A stretch of 64,000 nucleotides of DNA. Origin: Pandoraea sputorum. GTDB taxonomy: Bacteria > Pseudomonadota > Gammaproteobacteria > Burkholderiales > Burkholderiaceae. Made by a program: the position numbers and the translations under genes. Positions 1-10,284 of this stretch are shown one piece after another. The notes beneath the pieces are model-generated. The model saw only the letters and a program-made list of their open reading frames with translations, did no database searches and had not been told where the DNA came from. The stretch lies in the NCBI RefSeq assembly GCF_000814845.2, contig NZ_CP010431.2:5084001-5148000 (forward strand). Direction: 5' to 3'. The stretch's first letter is position 1. Every line of letters starts with the position of its first letter.

Positions 1-717
1 TGCCGTGAGCGCCAGACCGCCGAACAAGCGTCCGTTCACGCCGCCAAGGAAAAGAATGCCCATGGCGATGGCCGCGACCACCATGAACGCGCCCATGTCC
101 GGCTCGAGCAGCAGCAGCATGCCGACGAACACGACGGCAATCCCCATCGGCAGGAAGCCCTTGCCGAAGCTCTGCATGAACTCCTGCTTACGCACGGTAT
201 AGTTCGCGGCGTACAGCGTGACGGCGAGCTTCATGATTTCGGACGGCTGAAGGTTCAGCACGCCAAACGGAATCCAGCGCTTCGACCCGTTCACGCCTTT
301 GCCCACGTGCGGGATCAGCACGATCACCAGCAGCAGCAGCGCCAGCAGAAAGAGCTTCGGCGCGAGCTTGTCCATCGTCTTGACCGGAATCCGGAAGGTG
401 ATGACCGCCGCGACCAGCCCGATCGTGAGCGACACGATGTGACGACCGAGGAAGTGGAACGTCGAATAACCGCTGTACTTCGGCGAGTCCGGCAACGCGA
501 CCGACGCCGAATAGACCATGATCAGACCGAGCGACAGCAGCGAGATCACCACCCATACGAGTGCGTGATCGTATTCGAGCATGCGCGAGCGCGTCGGCTT
601 GATGCTGCCGAGCGTGCGGTTCGCCGCCGTGGTCGCTGCGCCCGGCGCATTGGCCGTGCCCGCACCGGCGAAACCGGCCTGACGCTTCTTGCTGAAGAAC
701 GACTTGATACGGTTCAT
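1..717 (-). CDS. ftsW: FtsW, lipid II polymerase of the divisome (3' end missing)
   Basis: The first 239 codons of an FtsW/RodA/SpoVE-family (SEDS) protein are present; the gene runs off base 1. A charged cytoplasmic N-terminus of about 45 residues precedes a series of hydrophobic helices, and the family-typical [10 protein letters not shown] segment is visible. FtsW polymerises septal glycan strands together with FtsI in the inner membrane. The ATG at 717 overlaps the murD stop by 4 bp (ATGA), which fixes the start and implies translational coupling. Its position directly after murD is the usual dcw order. Confidence 0.93.
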   Translation of the reverse strand, partial: MNRIKSFFSKKRQAGFAGAGTANAPGAATTAANRTLGSIKPTRSRMLEYDHALVWVVISLLSLGLIMVYSASVALPDSPKYSGYSTFHFLGRHIVSLTIGLVAAVITFRIPVKTMDKLAPKLFLLALLLLVIVLIPHVGKGVNGSKRWIPFGVLNLQPSEIMKLAVTLYAANYTVRKQEFMQSFGKGFLPMGIAVVFVGMLLLLEPDMGAFMVVAAIAMGILFLGGVNGRLFGGLALTA

Positions 718-2240
718 AGCATCACCCCCGCGTCGGCGGCCAGATCAACGACGGTATCGCGAAACACGTTTGCGCGATGCTCGTAGTTGCGGAACATGTC
801 AAAGCTCGCACAGGCCGGCGAAAGCAGCACGGCATCGCCAGGCTGCGCCAGACGGGCGGCTTCGCGTGTGGCGTCTTCCAGCGTCGCGGCGTCGATCAGA
901 TCGACACCGGTGTCCGTGAGCGCTTCGCGCAGCAGCGGCGCGTCGCGACCGATCAGCAGCACCGCGCGTGCGTGATGTGCGACCGGATTGGCCAGCGGCG
1001 AGAAATCCTGCCCCTTGCCGTCGCCGCCGAGAATCAGGAGCAGCTTCTTTTCGAGTCCCGTAATCGCCGCGACCGTCGCGCCGACGTTGGTGCCCTTGCT
1101 GTCGTCGTAGAACTCGACTTCGTTGATCGTAGCGACGAGCTGAACACGATGCGGCTCGCCCGGATACTCACGCAGACCGTGCAGCAGCTTGGCCAGCGGC
1201 AGATCGATCGCGCGGGCGAGTGCGAGCGCCGCCAGGGCGTTCGCGGCGTTGTGCTGACCGCGAATGCGCAGCGCGTCGGCCGGCATCAGACGCTTGCCCA
1301 ACACCTCGACCGTGGCTTCCGGTGCACCCGCCTTGCGACGCTTGGGTGCGGGCGGCGCGTCGTCGCGCGTGAAGCCCTCGACCAGCCACCACATGCCGCC
1401 TTCCATCTCCAGACCGAAGTCGCCCACGGCGTCGGGCTTGCCCGTGCCGAAGGTCACCACGTTGGCTTCGGGCGATGCGAACGCGATCACGCGAGCGTCG
1501 TCGCGATTGAGCACGCGCACGGTGTTCTCGCCGAAGATGCGTGCTTTGGCTTTGGCGTAGGCGTCCATATCGCCGTGCCAGACCAGATGGTCTTGCGTGA
1601 TGTTGAGAATGGCCGCCGCATCGGGTGCGAGCGAATGCGTCGTCTCCAACTGGAAGCTGGAGAGTTCGAGGACCCATACGTCGGGGAGCGTGGCGTCGGC
1701 GATGCACTCGCTCAAACGGTCGAGTGCCGACGGGCTGATGTTGCCCGCCACGGCCGTACGCTTGCCAGCCCGGCGACACAGCAACCCGGTGAGACTCGTC
1801 GTCGTGGTCTTGCCGTTCGTGCCGGTAATTGCGAGCACCTTCGGCGCGTAGCCGCTCGTCGACTTCATGTGACGCAAGGCCTGCGCGAAGAACTCGATTT
1901 CACCCCACACCGGCACGCCGCGCTCGGCCGCCTCGGCCAGCAGCGCCGTCACGTCTTCGGCGAGCGGCGAGAGGCCCGGGCTGATGCCGATGAGTTCGAT
2001 GTCGTCGAGCAATGCGTCGATCTGACCGGCGAATGCGCCGCCCAGGAATTCGGCTTGCGGCGCGTCGATGCGCAGGGTCGCCACGTTCGGTGGTGTCTCC
2101 GACGACGCAAAGCGCGTGTCGGCTGCACGCACTCGGCAGCCGTAACGCGCGCACCAACGCGCCATCGCCAGGCCGGACTCTCCCAGACCCAGGATCAGGA
2201 CACGCGGTTGCCAGGATTCACCAAACTTCTCGCCGAACAC
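714..2240 (-). CDS. murD: UDP-N-acetylmuramoylalanine--D-glutamate ligase
   Basis: A 508-residue Mur ligase, somewhat longer than the roughly 440-residue E. coli enzyme. It adds D-glutamate to UDP-MurNAc-L-Ala in the cytoplasm. An N-terminal Rossmann-like segment ([10 protein letters not shown], about residues 14-23) precedes the ATP-binding loop [10 protein letters not shown] (about 138-147), and the C-terminal ligase domain contains a DDSKGTN motif. Part of the extra length is a basic stretch around residues 300-315 (PKRRKAG). It is followed by ftsW with a 4-bp overlap. Unlike most junctions in this cluster, it is separated from the upstream mraY by 220 bp. Confidence 0.96.
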   Translation of the reverse strand: MFGEKFGESWQPRVLILGLGESGLAMARWCARYGCRVRAADTRFASSETPPNVATLRIDAPQAEFLGGAFAGQIDALLDDIELIGISPGLSPLAEDVTALLAEAAERGVPVWGEIEFFAQALRHMKSTSGYAPKVLAITGTNGKTTTTSLTGLLCRRAGKRTAVAGNISPSALDRLSECIADATLPDVWVLELSSFQLETTHSLAPDAAAILNITQDHLVWHGDMDAYAKAKARIFGENTVRVLNRDDARVIAFASPEANVVTFGTGKPDAVGDFGLEMEGGMWWLVEGFTRDDAPPAPKRRKAGAPEATVEVLGKRLMPADALRIRGQHNAANALAALALARAIDLPLAKLLHGLREYPGEPHRVQLVATINEVEFYDDSKGTNVGATVAAITGLEKKLLLILGGDGKGQDFSPLANPVAHHARAVLLIGRDAPLLREALTDTGVDLIDAATLEDATREAARLAQPGDAVLLSPACASFDMFRNYEHRANVFRDTVVDLAADAGVML

Positions 2241-2349
2241 GTCGCTCTTTCCTTTATCGATTCAAACAACCTACGAATGCATCGCTTCAACGACACCGAT
2301 CTACTGCTATCGGCGCGAGCGGCCTTACCTTTAGTTCCACTTGCACGAA

Positions 2350-2377
2350 AGCGACTTCACAAATTTGCGAAGTCGCT
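2350..2377 (-). other. Hairpin in the mraY-murD gap
   Basis: Within the 220-bp gap (2241-2460) there is a perfect 9-bp inverted repeat, AGCGACTTC at 2350-2358 and GAAGTCGCT at 2369-2377, around a 10-nt loop. In the direction of dcw transcription it is followed by only TTTC, so it is a weak terminator at best and may be a processing or attenuation site. The rest of the gap contains repeated cgtctcgt-type motifs and no convincing ORF. murD could use an internal promoter here, but I see no strong -35/-10 pair. Confidence 0.45.
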
Positions 2378-2460
2378 ATCTTGTGACTTCCTGCCAGTCA
2401 CGTCTCGTCTTGTTTCGTCTCGTTACGTCGAGACACGCCGACAGCAGCGTCAGCTCAACG

Positions 2461-3630
2461 TCAGCGCAGCTTCAACGTCGACAAACCGATCAGCACCAGC
2501 ATCAGCGTGATGATCCAGAAACGGACCACCACCTGCGTTTCTTTCCATCCCGACAGTTCGAAGTGGTGATGCAGCGGTGCCATCTTGAAGATGCGCCGCC
2601 CTTCGCCGAATCGCTTCTTGGTGTATTTGAACCAGGTGACCTGCAACATCACCGACAGCGTTTCCGCGACGAACACACCGCCCATCACGAACAGCACGAC
2701 TTCCTGTCGCACGATCACGGCGACCGTGCCAAGCGCGCCGCCGAGCGCCAGTGCGCCCACGTCGCCCATGAACACCTGCGCCGGATGGGTGTTGAACCAT
2801 AGGAACGCCAACCCGGCCCCCGACATCGCCGAACAGAACACGAGCAACTCACCTGCGCCCGGTATGTGGGGGAAAAGCAGGTACTTCGAGTAGACGACGT
2901 TGCCCATCACGTAAGCGAACACGCCGAGCGCCGCGCCGACCAGCACGACCGGCATGATGACCAGACCGTCGAGGCCGTCCGTGAGGTTAACGGCGTTGGA
3001 CGAGCCGACGATGACAAAGTAGGTCAACGCGATGAAGCCAAACACACCCAGCGGGTAGCTCATCGTCTTGAAGAACGGCACGATGAAGTCCGCTTTAGGC
3101 GGCAAATCGAGCGGAAAGCCGTTGCGCACCCAACTGATGAACAGCTCGAAGACCTTCAGGTTGCTCGTCTCCGAGACGGAGAACGCCAGATAAATCGCGG
3201 CGAACAGACCGATGATCGATTGCCAGAAATACTTCTCGCGCGACGACATGCCGCGCGGGTCCTTGAAGACGACTTTCCGGTAATCGTCGATCCAGCCGAT
3301 GATCCCGAAGCCCAGCGTGACCAGCAGCACGATCCAGATGAAACGGTTGCTCAGATCCGCCCAGAGCAGCGTGGCGACGGTGATGCCGATGAGAATCAGC
3401 ACACCGCCCATCGTGGGCGTGCCCGACTTCACAAGGTGCGTCTGCGGGCCGTCGGTACGCACGGCCTGACCCACCTTCATCTCGGCGAGCTTGCGAATGA
3501 CCATCGGCCCGAACGAGAGCCCGATCACCAGCGCCGTGAGGCTTGCCATCACGGCCCGAAACGTCAGGTAGTTGAACACGCGCAAATAGCTCGCATCCGC
3601 TTGCAGCCATTGCGCCAACGTCAGCAACAT
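2461..3630 (-). CDS. mraY: Phospho-N-acetylmuramoyl-pentapeptide transferase
   Basis: A 389-residue polytopic membrane enzyme that transfers phospho-MurNAc-pentapeptide to undecaprenyl phosphate, forming lipid I. Family hallmarks are the Asp-rich NLTDGLDGL loop, the [12 protein letters not shown] segment, the KSGTPTMGG motif near the N-terminal third and the histidine-rich PLHHHFE segment near the C-terminus. The protein starts [10 protein letters not shown]. It lies 15 bp downstream of murF on the same strand and is probably part of the mraZ-initiated transcript. It is slightly longer than the 360-residue E. coli protein, as is usual in Burkholderiales. Confidence 0.97.
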   Translation of the reverse strand: MLLTLAQWLQADASYLRVFNYLTFRAVMASLTALVIGLSFGPMVIRKLAEMKVGQAVRTDGPQTHLVKSGTPTMGGVLILIGITVATLLWADLSNRFIWIVLLVTLGFGIIGWIDDYRKVVFKDPRGMSSREKYFWQSIIGLFAAIYLAFSVSETSNLKVFELFISWVRNGFPLDLPPKADFIVPFFKTMSYPLGVFGFIALTYFVIVGSSNAVNLTDGLDGLVIMPVVLVGAALGVFAYVMGNVVYSKYLLFPHIPGAGELLVFCSAMSGAGLAFLWFNTHPAQVFMGDVGALALGGALGTVAVIVRQEVVLFVMGGVFVAETLSVMLQVTWFKYTKKRFGEGRRIFKMAPLHHHFELSGWKETQVVVRFWIITLMLVLIGLSTLKLR

Positions 3631-3645
3631 TCCATCAATCCTTTA

Positions 3646-5070
3646 TCACTTGGCCGGGGCGTTGCCGCCCCCGCTTTCACTCGTCGCGCGCAACTGTTCG
3701 AGCACGCGCTCCATCCGCATAAAGCGGCTTCCCTTCACCAGCACCGTCGCCGGCGCACTCAACGTGGCGTTCAGCGTCGCTACGAGCGGCGCCACGTCGT
3801 TCACATCCGAAAAATGTTCGCCACCGTCGCCGAACGCGACAACGCTGGCCTGCGTCTGCTCACCCAACGCCAGCAGGCGATCGATACCGCGCTGTGCGGC
3901 GTATTCGCCCACTTCGCGGTGGAATGCGGGACCGTTGTCGCCGACCTCGCCCATATCGCCAAGCACCAGAACACGCGGTGCGGGCGTCTGCGCAAGTACG
4001 TCGATTGCGGCCAATACGGAATCGGGGTTCGCATTATAGGTGTCGTCGATCAGCGTGACACCCGCGAGCGGTCCCTTCGACAGCGTGGACACCTGAAGTC
4101 GGCCTTTGACGGCAGAGAACGCTTCGAGTGCCCGCACGATCGAACCGATGTCCACGTGCGCACCCAGAGCGCAGGCGATTGCGGCCAACGCGTTGCGTGC
4201 GTTGTGCTCGCCGAGTAGCGGCAGCGTGAGCGAAAACTCGCCGGCAGGTGACGCCACGCGCAACACACGCGTCGCTACGTCGTACCGCCCCGACACTGCC
4301 GCACGCGCATCCAGCGCGAAGTCCAGCACGCGACGCTTGCCTGCCACCTCGCGCCACATCGGTGCGAATTCGCTCTCTGCCGGGAAGACGGCCACGCCGT
4401 CGTCAGGCAGCGCCGCCAGCACAGCCGAATGTTCTTCGGCCACGGCGGCCACGTTCACCATGAATTCCTGATGCTCGCGTTGCGCGTTGTTGATGACGGC
4501 CACCGTTGGCTGCGCGATCTTCGCCAGATACGCGGTCTCACCCGGATGATTCATGCCGAGTTCGAGCACCGCGAGTTTGTCGCCGTCTTTCAGACGGAAC
4601 AGCGTGAGCGGCAGGCCGATGTCGTTATTGAAGTTCCCGGCCGTCGCCAGACGTGCGTCCGCGCCCGCCGCCTCGGCAAAAATCGCCGAGATCATTTCCT
4701 TGACGGTCGTCTTGCCATTGCTACCCGTGACCGCGACGACCGGAATCGCGAAGCGGCGACGCCATGCGGCGGCCAGTTCGCCCAGCGCGATGCGCGTGTC
4801 GGGCACGATCAGCGCTGGCGTCTCGAAACCGTCCGGCACGTGGGTCGCGACCACAGCGGCTGCGCCTGCGCGCGCCACATCGGACAGAAAATCGTGTGCA
4901 TCGAAACGCTCGCCCTTGAGCGCCACGAACAGATCGCCCGGCTGCACCGAACGGCTATCCGTCACGATGCGGGCAAACGCCGTCGACGGCGCGCCAGTCA
5001 CGCGCGAATCCGTCACGGCGGCCTGTGCGTCGCTCAGTTGCCACATGATGGCGTGCATCGTCGGCGTCAT
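3646..5070 (-). CDS. murF: UDP-N-acetylmuramoyl-tripeptide--D-alanyl-D-alanine ligase
   Basis: A 474-residue Mur ligase that adds D-Ala-D-Ala to the UDP-MurNAc-tripeptide. The ATP loop VTGSNGKTTVKE and the DDTYNANPDS motif are clear. The frame is open further upstream inside murE, but the ATG at 5070 (MTPTMHAIMW) overlaps the murE stop by 4 bp (ATGA) and gives the usual family length, so it is chosen as the start. It is cytoplasmic and acts directly after MurE, whose gene precedes it. Confidence 0.96.
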   Translation of the reverse strand: MTPTMHAIMWQLSDAQAAVTDSRVTGAPSTAFARIVTDSRSVQPGDLFVALKGERFDAHDFLSDVARAGAAAVVATHVPDGFETPALIVPDTRIALGELAAAWRRRFAIPVVAVTGSNGKTTVKEMISAIFAEAAGADARLATAGNFNNDIGLPLTLFRLKDGDKLAVLELGMNHPGETAYLAKIAQPTVAVINNAQREHQEFMVNVAAVAEEHSAVLAALPDDGVAVFPAESEFAPMWREVAGKRRVLDFALDARAAVSGRYDVATRVLRVASPAGEFSLTLPLLGEHNARNALAAIACALGAHVDIGSIVRALEAFSAVKGRLQVSTLSKGPLAGVTLIDDTYNANPDSVLAAIDVLAQTPAPRVLVLGDMGEVGDNGPAFHREVGEYAAQRGIDRLLALGEQTQASVVAFGDGGEHFSDVNDVAPLVATLNATLSAPATVLVKGSRFMRMERVLEQLRATSESGGGNAPAK

Positions 5071-6650
5071 TCGCCACCTCCGCGCACCGTGGTCGCACGC
5101 GCGGCGAGTGCCAGACGCGCGTGTTCCTGATCGGAGAACGGCCGCTTCTTGCCCATGATTTCCTGTGTGCTTTCGTGTCCCTTGCCCGCAATCAGCACGA
5201 CGTCCGCGGCCTGCGCGCCGCGCACGGCCTGAAGAATCGCGCTTGCGCGGTCTTCGATGCGACGTGCAGCGTCCGGCTGCGCGAGACCGGCGGCGATCTG
5301 CGCCATGATCTCGGCGGGTACTTCGGTGCGCGGGTTGTCGCTCGTGAGCACGATGGCGTCCGCCAGACGCTCGGCGACCGCCCCCATCTGCGGACGCTTG
5401 CCCGCATCGCGATCGCCACCGCAACCGAACACGCAAACGAGCTTGCCGCCGCGTGCTTGCGTGACCGGCCGCAGGGCGGCCAGTGTTTTGTCGAGTGCGT
5501 CGGGCGTATGGGCGTAATCGATCACCACCAACGGCTGCCCCGGCTGTCCGATCTGCTCCATGCGACCGGACACCGGCGCGAGCGTTGCGAGTCCGGCGAT
5601 GGCGGCATCTTGCGCGACACCAGAGGCCAGTGCTGCGCCCAGCACGGCAAGGGCGTTGCTGATGTTGAACTCACCGATCAGAGGCACCGTCACTTGCTGG
5701 CTCTGATCATCGATATGCAGCGTGAAGCGCGTGCCCGCAGTCGTTGCGCGAATGTCTTCCGCACGCAGCACGCGGTTGCCGTGCGCCGACGTCTCAGCAC
5801 CGTGAATGCCGTATTCAAAGACCGGTGTCTTACCCGCCAGACGCGTCAGCAAACGCTGCCCCATCGCATCGTCGCGATTGATGACCGCAGCCTTCAGTCC
5901 GGGCCAGTCGAACAGACGCGTCTTGGCCGCTTCGTACTCGGCCATCGTGCCGTGATAGTCGAGGTGATCCTGCGTCAGGTTGGTGAACACCGCCACGTCG
6001 AACGCCACACCGTTCACGCGGCCCTGATACAAACCGTGCGACGACACCTCCATCGCGACCGCTGCAGCGCCTTGTGCGCGCAGATCGTCGAGGCTGCGTT
6101 GCAACTGGACGGCGTCGGGTGTGGTGAAGCCCGTCACAGTGAGATGACCGGGGAAGCCGCTGCCCAGCGTACCGATCACGGCACTGCGCACGTTCGTCTT
6201 CGAGAGCAATTGCGCCAGCCATTGGCTGCACGACGTCTTGCCGTTGGTCCCCGTCACGCCGAACATCGTCATGCCGACGCTCGGCTCGCCGTACCACAGC
6301 GCCGCCAGCGGGCCCGCGAGCCAGTCGAGGCGCGCCACGCCAAACTGCGGCACGTTAGCGAGCGACGTGAGCGACGCTGGCCAGGTGAAATCGTCGCTCT
6401 GCCAGAGCACTGCGGCAGCACCGCGCTCGACGGCGTCGGCAATGAAGCCACGGCTATCGGCGCCCTTCACCGCGTAGGCGACGAACACGTCACCCGATGT
6501 CACGCGACGGCTATCCGCATGCAACGTGGCACCCGCGGGCACCGTGCGGCGCAGCCAGTCCCACGCCTGCGCGAGCGCGGCGCGATCGGTGGCGTCCGCG
6601 ACCATGGCGAACGTGGCGGGATTTTGCGGCGTCGGGGTCACGGTGCCCAT
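5067..6650 (-). CDS. murE: UDP-N-acetylmuramoyl-tripeptide synthetase (meso-DAP adding)
   Basis: A 527-residue Mur ligase that adds the third stem-peptide residue. The ATP loop GVTGTNGKTSCSQW is present. The DNPRTE motif predicts meso-diaminopimelate rather than lysine as substrate, as expected for a Gram-negative. The start MGTVTPTPQN at 6650 lies 13 bp inside the 3' end of ftsI, another sign of a compact operon. The 3' end overlaps murF by 4 bp. Confidence 0.96.
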   Translation of the reverse strand: MGTVTPTPQNPATFAMVADATDRAALAQAWDWLRRTVPAGATLHADSRRVTSGDVFVAYAVKGADSRGFIADAVERGAAAVLWQSDDFTWPASLTSLANVPQFGVARLDWLAGPLAALWYGEPSVGMTMFGVTGTNGKTSCSQWLAQLLSKTNVRSAVIGTLGSGFPGHLTVTGFTTPDAVQLQRSLDDLRAQGAAAVAMEVSSHGLYQGRVNGVAFDVAVFTNLTQDHLDYHGTMAEYEAAKTRLFDWPGLKAAVINRDDAMGQRLLTRLAGKTPVFEYGIHGAETSAHGNRVLRAEDIRATTAGTRFTLHIDDQSQQVTVPLIGEFNISNALAVLGAALASGVAQDAAIAGLATLAPVSGRMEQIGQPGQPLVVIDYAHTPDALDKTLAALRPVTQARGGKLVCVFGCGGDRDAGKRPQMGAVAERLADAIVLTSDNPRTEVPAEIMAQIAAGLAQPDAARRIEDRASAILQAVRGAQAADVVLIAGKGHESTQEIMGKKRPFSDQEHARLALAARATTVRGGGE

Positions 6651-8413
6651 GGCTCGCTCTCCTCCACTTTGTCGCTCACGACGAGCTTCGTCACCGGCGA
6701 ATCCGGCACCACGTTCAATGCCCGCAACGTCCCGCCCACGATCGACGCGAATGCCGGACCTGCGGCTACGCCACCGTAGTGCGAACCGCGACCCGGCTCG
6801 TCAAGCGTGACGGCCACGATAATGCGCGGCTCGGACATCGGCGCCATGCCGACGAACGATGCGCGGTACTTGCTCTTGTCGTAGCCTTTGCCCGATTGCT
6901 TGTAGGCCGTGCCGGTCTTGCCGCCCACGCGATATCCGATCACCTGAGCGCGCGTGGCCGTACCACCGGGCGACGTCACCATCTCCAGCATCTTGCGCAC
7001 TTCGCGCGCAGTCGCAGGCGAGATGACTTGCGTGCCCTTCACGACGCTGCCATCCGTCTTATAGATAGAGATCGGTAGCAATTCGCCGTCGTGAGCGAAG
7101 ACGGTGTACGCACGCGCCAGTTGAATCAGCGAGGCCGACAGCCCGTAGCCGTAACCCATCGTCGCCTGCTCGATCGGACGCCAGCTCTTGGCCGGACGCA
7201 GACGTCCCGCCACCGCCCCCGGGAAACCGAGCTTCGGTGCCTGACCCAGGCCGACGCTGGTAAACATGTCCCACATTTCCTGCGGCTTCATCTGCAGCGC
7301 GATCTTCGCCGTACCGATGTTGCTCGACTTCTGAATGACGCCGGCCACCGTGAGCAGGCCGTAATCGTGGGTGTCGGTGATGTTCGCACCGAAGAAGTTG
7401 GCGCGCCCCGTGGTCATGACCGTCGACGTCGGCTTCACATAGCCGTTTTCCATCGCAGCGGCGATGGTGATCGGCTTCATGATGGAGCCGGGCTCGAAGG
7501 TGTCGGTGATGACGCGGTTGCGAAGCTGCGCGCCCGTCAGGTTCGTGCGGTTGTTGGGGTTGTACGTCGGCAGGTTCGCCAGCGCGAGCACCTCGCCCGT
7601 GCGCACGTCCAGCACCACGGCGCTGGCGGCTTTCGCGCCGGTGCGCTCCATGGCGTCCTTGAGTTCGCTGTAGGCGAGGAACTGGATCTTGCTGTCGATC
7701 GAGAGCGTAATGTCGTGGCCGTCGCGCGGTTGCGCGAGGATGTCGATATCTTCGACCACGCGCCCCAGACGATCCTTGATCACCCGGCGGCTGCCCGGGG
7801 TTGCGGCCAGATCTTTCTGCATCGACAACTCGACGCCTTCCTGACCGATATCTTCGACGTTCGTGAAGCCCACCACGTGCGCCGCGATCTCGCCTTCCGG
7901 ATAGAAGCGCTTGTACTCCTTGCGCTGATATACGCCGGGGATGTCGAGGTCTGCGACTTGCTTGGCGACGTCGGGCAGGACCTGACGCTTCACGTAGACG
8001 AAGCTCTTTTCCTGATTGAATTTGCGACGCAGATCCGACTCGCTCATCTCGAGCAGCTTCGAGAGCTGACGCACCTGCTGCGTCGAGACGTCGTCGGGCA
8101 CATCTTCCGGAATCGCCCAGATGGCCTTCACGGGCAGACTGGTGGCAAGCACCTGTCCGTTACGGTCGAACACTTTGCCGCGCGTGGCGGACATCTCCAG
8201 TGTGCGTTCGTAACGGCTCTCGCCCTGACGTTGATAGAAGGCGTTGCCCGGCCCCTGAATCCAGAAGGCACGCGCAACCAGCGACGCGAACGCGCCGAAG
8301 ATCACGAAGACGAGCATCTTCGAGCGCCACATCGGCAGACGCACGGACAGGACCGGGCTGGCAGAGAACTGCACATCCTTGGTCTTGGCCTTGGCGTCTT
8401 TGCGGCGAATCAT
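6638..8413 (-). CDS. ftsI: Peptidoglycan D,D-transpeptidase FtsI (PBP3)
   Basis: A 591-residue class B penicillin-binding protein of the divisome. One N-terminal transmembrane helix follows a basic cytoplasmic tail. The penicillin-binding motifs are present in order: SxxK in EPGSIMKP, SxN in KSSNIGTAK and KTG in VGGKTGTAYK. It cross-links septal peptidoglycan and works with FtsW, whose gene is in the same cluster. The start at 8413 overlaps the ftsL stop by 4 bp. The C-terminal tail overlaps the murE start. Confidence 0.96.
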   Translation of the reverse strand: MIRRKDAKAKTKDVQFSASPVLSVRLPMWRSKMLVFVIFGAFASLVARAFWIQGPGNAFYQRQGESRYERTLEMSATRGKVFDRNGQVLATSLPVKAIWAIPEDVPDDVSTQQVRQLSKLLEMSESDLRRKFNQEKSFVYVKRQVLPDVAKQVADLDIPGVYQRKEYKRFYPEGEIAAHVVGFTNVEDIGQEGVELSMQKDLAATPGSRRVIKDRLGRVVEDIDILAQPRDGHDITLSIDSKIQFLAYSELKDAMERTGAKAASAVVLDVRTGEVLALANLPTYNPNNRTNLTGAQLRNRVITDTFEPGSIMKPITIAAAMENGYVKPTSTVMTTGRANFFGANITDTHDYGLLTVAGVIQKSSNIGTAKIALQMKPQEMWDMFTSVGLGQAPKLGFPGAVAGRLRPAKSWRPIEQATMGYGYGLSASLIQLARAYTVFAHDGELLPISIYKTDGSVVKGTQVISPATAREVRKMLEMVTSPGGTATRAQVIGYRVGGKTGTAYKQSGKGYDKSKYRASFVGMAPMSEPRIIVAVTLDEPGRGSHYGGVAAGPAFASIVGGTLRALNVVPDSPVTKLVVSDKVEESEPWAP

Positions 8414-8754
8414 CGTTTGCCTCCGCTCGCAGGGGCGGACGCGGCGCTCGCGGTCGGCACCGGCACATCCACCATCGCGCCCATGCTGCCGGCGGGCGCG
8501 GAGAGATATTGCGTGCGGCCGGGCGAGACGGCCTGCATCTTCAGGTCGCTGCGCGCGACGCTCTCGATACGGGCGCTCTTGCTCTGCGCGCTCTGCTCGT
8601 ATTGGAGACGATCCCAGTCCTGCAGCAATTGATGCTCGAGCGCCTGCTCGCGGTTCAGTTCGACGAACGTGCCGCGCGCACGATATTGCGCGTTGATCAG
8701 GGAAAGGGCGCAGCCGATCAGCACGGCGAGCAGGAGGATATTGAGCCGGCTCAT
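8410..8754 (-). CDS. ftsL: Cell division protein FtsL
   Basis: A 114-residue bitopic protein with a short cytoplasmic N-terminus, one hydrophobic helix (about residues 3-20) and a periplasmic region rich in charged and helical residues that fits a coiled coil. FtsL bridges the FtsB/FtsQ module to FtsWI. Sequence conservation in this family is low, so the call rests on size, topology and position between rsmH and ftsI. Both junctions are 4-bp ATGA overlaps. The C-terminus is Ala/Ser/Pro-rich and probably disordered. Confidence 0.88.
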   Translation of the reverse strand: MSRLNILLLAVLIGCALSLINAQYRARGTFVELNREQALEHQLLQDWDRLQYEQSAQSKSARIESVARSDLKMQAVSPGRTQYLSAPAGSMGAMVDVPVPTASAASAPASGGKR

Positions 8755-9704
8755 GTCGACACCCGCTCCATGACTCGCATGATCGCCGAGCGCGAACGCG
8801 CGTTCGCCTCCACCTCGGCGGCGGACGGCTTGATCTTGCGGCTGGCTTTGAACGGCGGCTCGGGAATTTCGTGAGCGCGCAGCGGCACGCGGCGATCCAC
8901 CGCTGGCGCGCTAGAGCGAGCCTGCATGAAGCGCTTCACGATCCGGTCTTCCAGTGAATGAAAGCTGATCGCCACGAGTCTGCCTCCCGTTTCGAGGACA
9001 TCGGCCGCCACATCCAGTGCTATCTGCAAGTCCGCAAGCTCTTGATTGACGTGAATCCGTAAAGCCTGAAAGGTACGTGTTGCCGGGTCCTTGCCCTTCT
9101 CACGGGTTTTGACGGCGCCCGCCACGATCGCGGCAAGCTCGCGTGTACTGACGAGAGGCCCGAGGCGGTCGGCGTCTGCCCGGCGAGCAACAAGCGCCTT
9201 TGCAATCTGAAAAGCAAACCGTTCTTCCCCATAGTCCTTGATGACCTCCGTCATTTCTTCCAGCGTCGCCCGGGCCAGCCAATCGGCAGCCGACTCGCCG
9301 CGCGTGGGATCCATGCGCATATCGAGCGGACCGTCGGCCCGAAAACTGAACCCGCGCGCCGGGTCGTCGATTTGCGGCGACGACACGCCCAGGTCCAGCA
9401 AAACGCCCGACACCTTGTCGATACCGCGTCGGGCTAACGCCTCGCGCAACGTCGCGAAGCTCTCGTGCTCAATCGAAAATCGCGGATCGGCAATCTTTGC
9501 CGCCTCCGCGATCGCTTGGGGATCCTTGTCGAATGCGATCAGTCTCCCCTGGGCACCCAGCCGCTCGAGCAGCCTGCGACTGTGCCCGCCGCGGCCGAAT
9601 GTGCCGTCGACGTAAACGCCATCGTCGCGCCACAGCAAGGCATCCACGGCCTCCTCTAGCAGGACCGTGCGGTGCTGCATTACCGTTTCCACCGCGTGCG
9701 CCAT
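8751..9704 (-). CDS. rsmH: 16S rRNA (cytosine-1402-N4) methyltransferase
   Basis: A 317-residue SAM-dependent methyltransferase (MraW) that modifies C1402 of 16S rRNA. The SAM-binding segment [15 protein letters not shown] (about residues 32-46), the [11 protein letters not shown] motif and the C-terminal [14 protein letters not shown] signature are all present. The start is [20 protein letters not shown]; a second Met nine residues in (MQHRTV) could be the true start. It lies 22 bp downstream of mraZ, as in most proteobacteria. Confidence 0.95.
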   Translation of the reverse strand: MAHAVETVMQHRTVLLEEAVDALLWRDDGVYVDGTFGRGGHSRRLLERLGAQGRLIAFDKDPQAIAEAAKIADPRFSIEHESFATLREALARRGIDKVSGVLLDLGVSSPQIDDPARGFSFRADGPLDMRMDPTRGESAADWLARATLEEMTEVIKDYGEERFAFQIAKALVARRADADRLGPLVSTRELAAIVAGAVKTREKGKDPATRTFQALRIHVNQELADLQIALDVAADVLETGGRLVAISFHSLEDRIVKRFMQARSSAPAVDRRVPLRAHEIPEPPFKASRKIKPSAAEVEANARSRSAIMRVMERVST

Positions 9705-9726
9705 GCTCGTCGGACCACCTGATCTG

Positions 9727-10155
9727 TCAAAAAGTGAAGTTCTTCAGTGCTTCCGGCATACCCTGCGCCATCGCCGCCTGTTCCTTGGCGGCATACGTCG
9801 CGGCATCCCAGAGTTCGAAATGACTGCCCATGCCCAGCAGCATGACTTCCTTGTCCATGCCCGCGGCGGCGCGCAATTCGGGCGCCACCAGGACACGGCC
9901 CGCCGAATCCATCTCGACGTCGGCTGCGTTGCCCAGGAAGATGCGTCGCCACCAGTGCGCGTCCATCGGCAGTGCGGCGATCTTGCCGCGGAAGATCTCC
10001 CATTCGGGACGCGGGAATAGCAGCAGACATCCATCCGGGTGCTTGGTGATCGTCACCTTGCCTTCAGCGTCGCCCTGAAGCACGTCACGGTGCCGGGCCG
10101 GAATCGACATCCGTCCCTTTGCATCCAGTGAAAGTGCCGAGGCTCCCTGAAACAC
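9727..10155 (-). CDS. mraZ: Transcriptional regulator MraZ
   Basis: A 142-residue protein with two SpoVT/AbrB-like DNA-binding repeats, each marked by a DxxGR motif ([13 protein letters not shown] near residue 11 and [13 protein letters not shown] near residue 81). MraZ binds short GTG-type boxes upstream of its own gene and represses the dcw operon. It is the first gene of the cluster, and the region upstream holds four matching boxes (separate entry), so autorepression is likely. Length and position are typical. Confidence 0.95.
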   Translation of the reverse strand: MFQGASALSLDAKGRMSIPARHRDVLQGDAEGKVTITKHPDGCLLLFPRPEWEIFRGKIAALPMDAHWWRRIFLGNAADVEMDSAGRVLVAPELRAAAGMDKEVMLLGMGSHFELWDAATYAAKEQAAMAQGMPEALKNFTF

Positions 10156-10222
10156 GTGCGCTCCCGTGAGGTTTCGTCTGCCTGCCCGTCATGCCGAAAG
10201 AGAAAGATTTTGTGCTCTACAC

Positions 10223-10284
10223 CACACAAAAATACACTTTCTCACACTATTTCCCACTTTAGAGGAGAGTGTATGGGCGGTCAA
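10223..10284 (-). promoter_or_regulatory. mraZ promoter with four MraZ boxes
   Basis: Reading the minus strand, a -35 TTGACC (10284-10279) and -10 TAAAGT (10261-10256) are separated by exactly 17 nt. Four boxes follow with perfect 10-nt periodicity: GTGGG (10257-10253), GTGTG (10247-10243), GTGTA (10237-10233) and GTGTG (10227-10223), each separated by 5 nt. This is the arrangement known for MraZ operators in E. coli and Mycoplasma. The first box overlaps the -10, so binding should block initiation. About 95 nt of leader separates the predicted transcription start from mraZ. Confidence 0.8.

Noticed and set aside
777..2510. 577-codon plus-strand open frame
   Set aside because: Antisense to murD; biased Arg/Gln composition and no recognisable motif.
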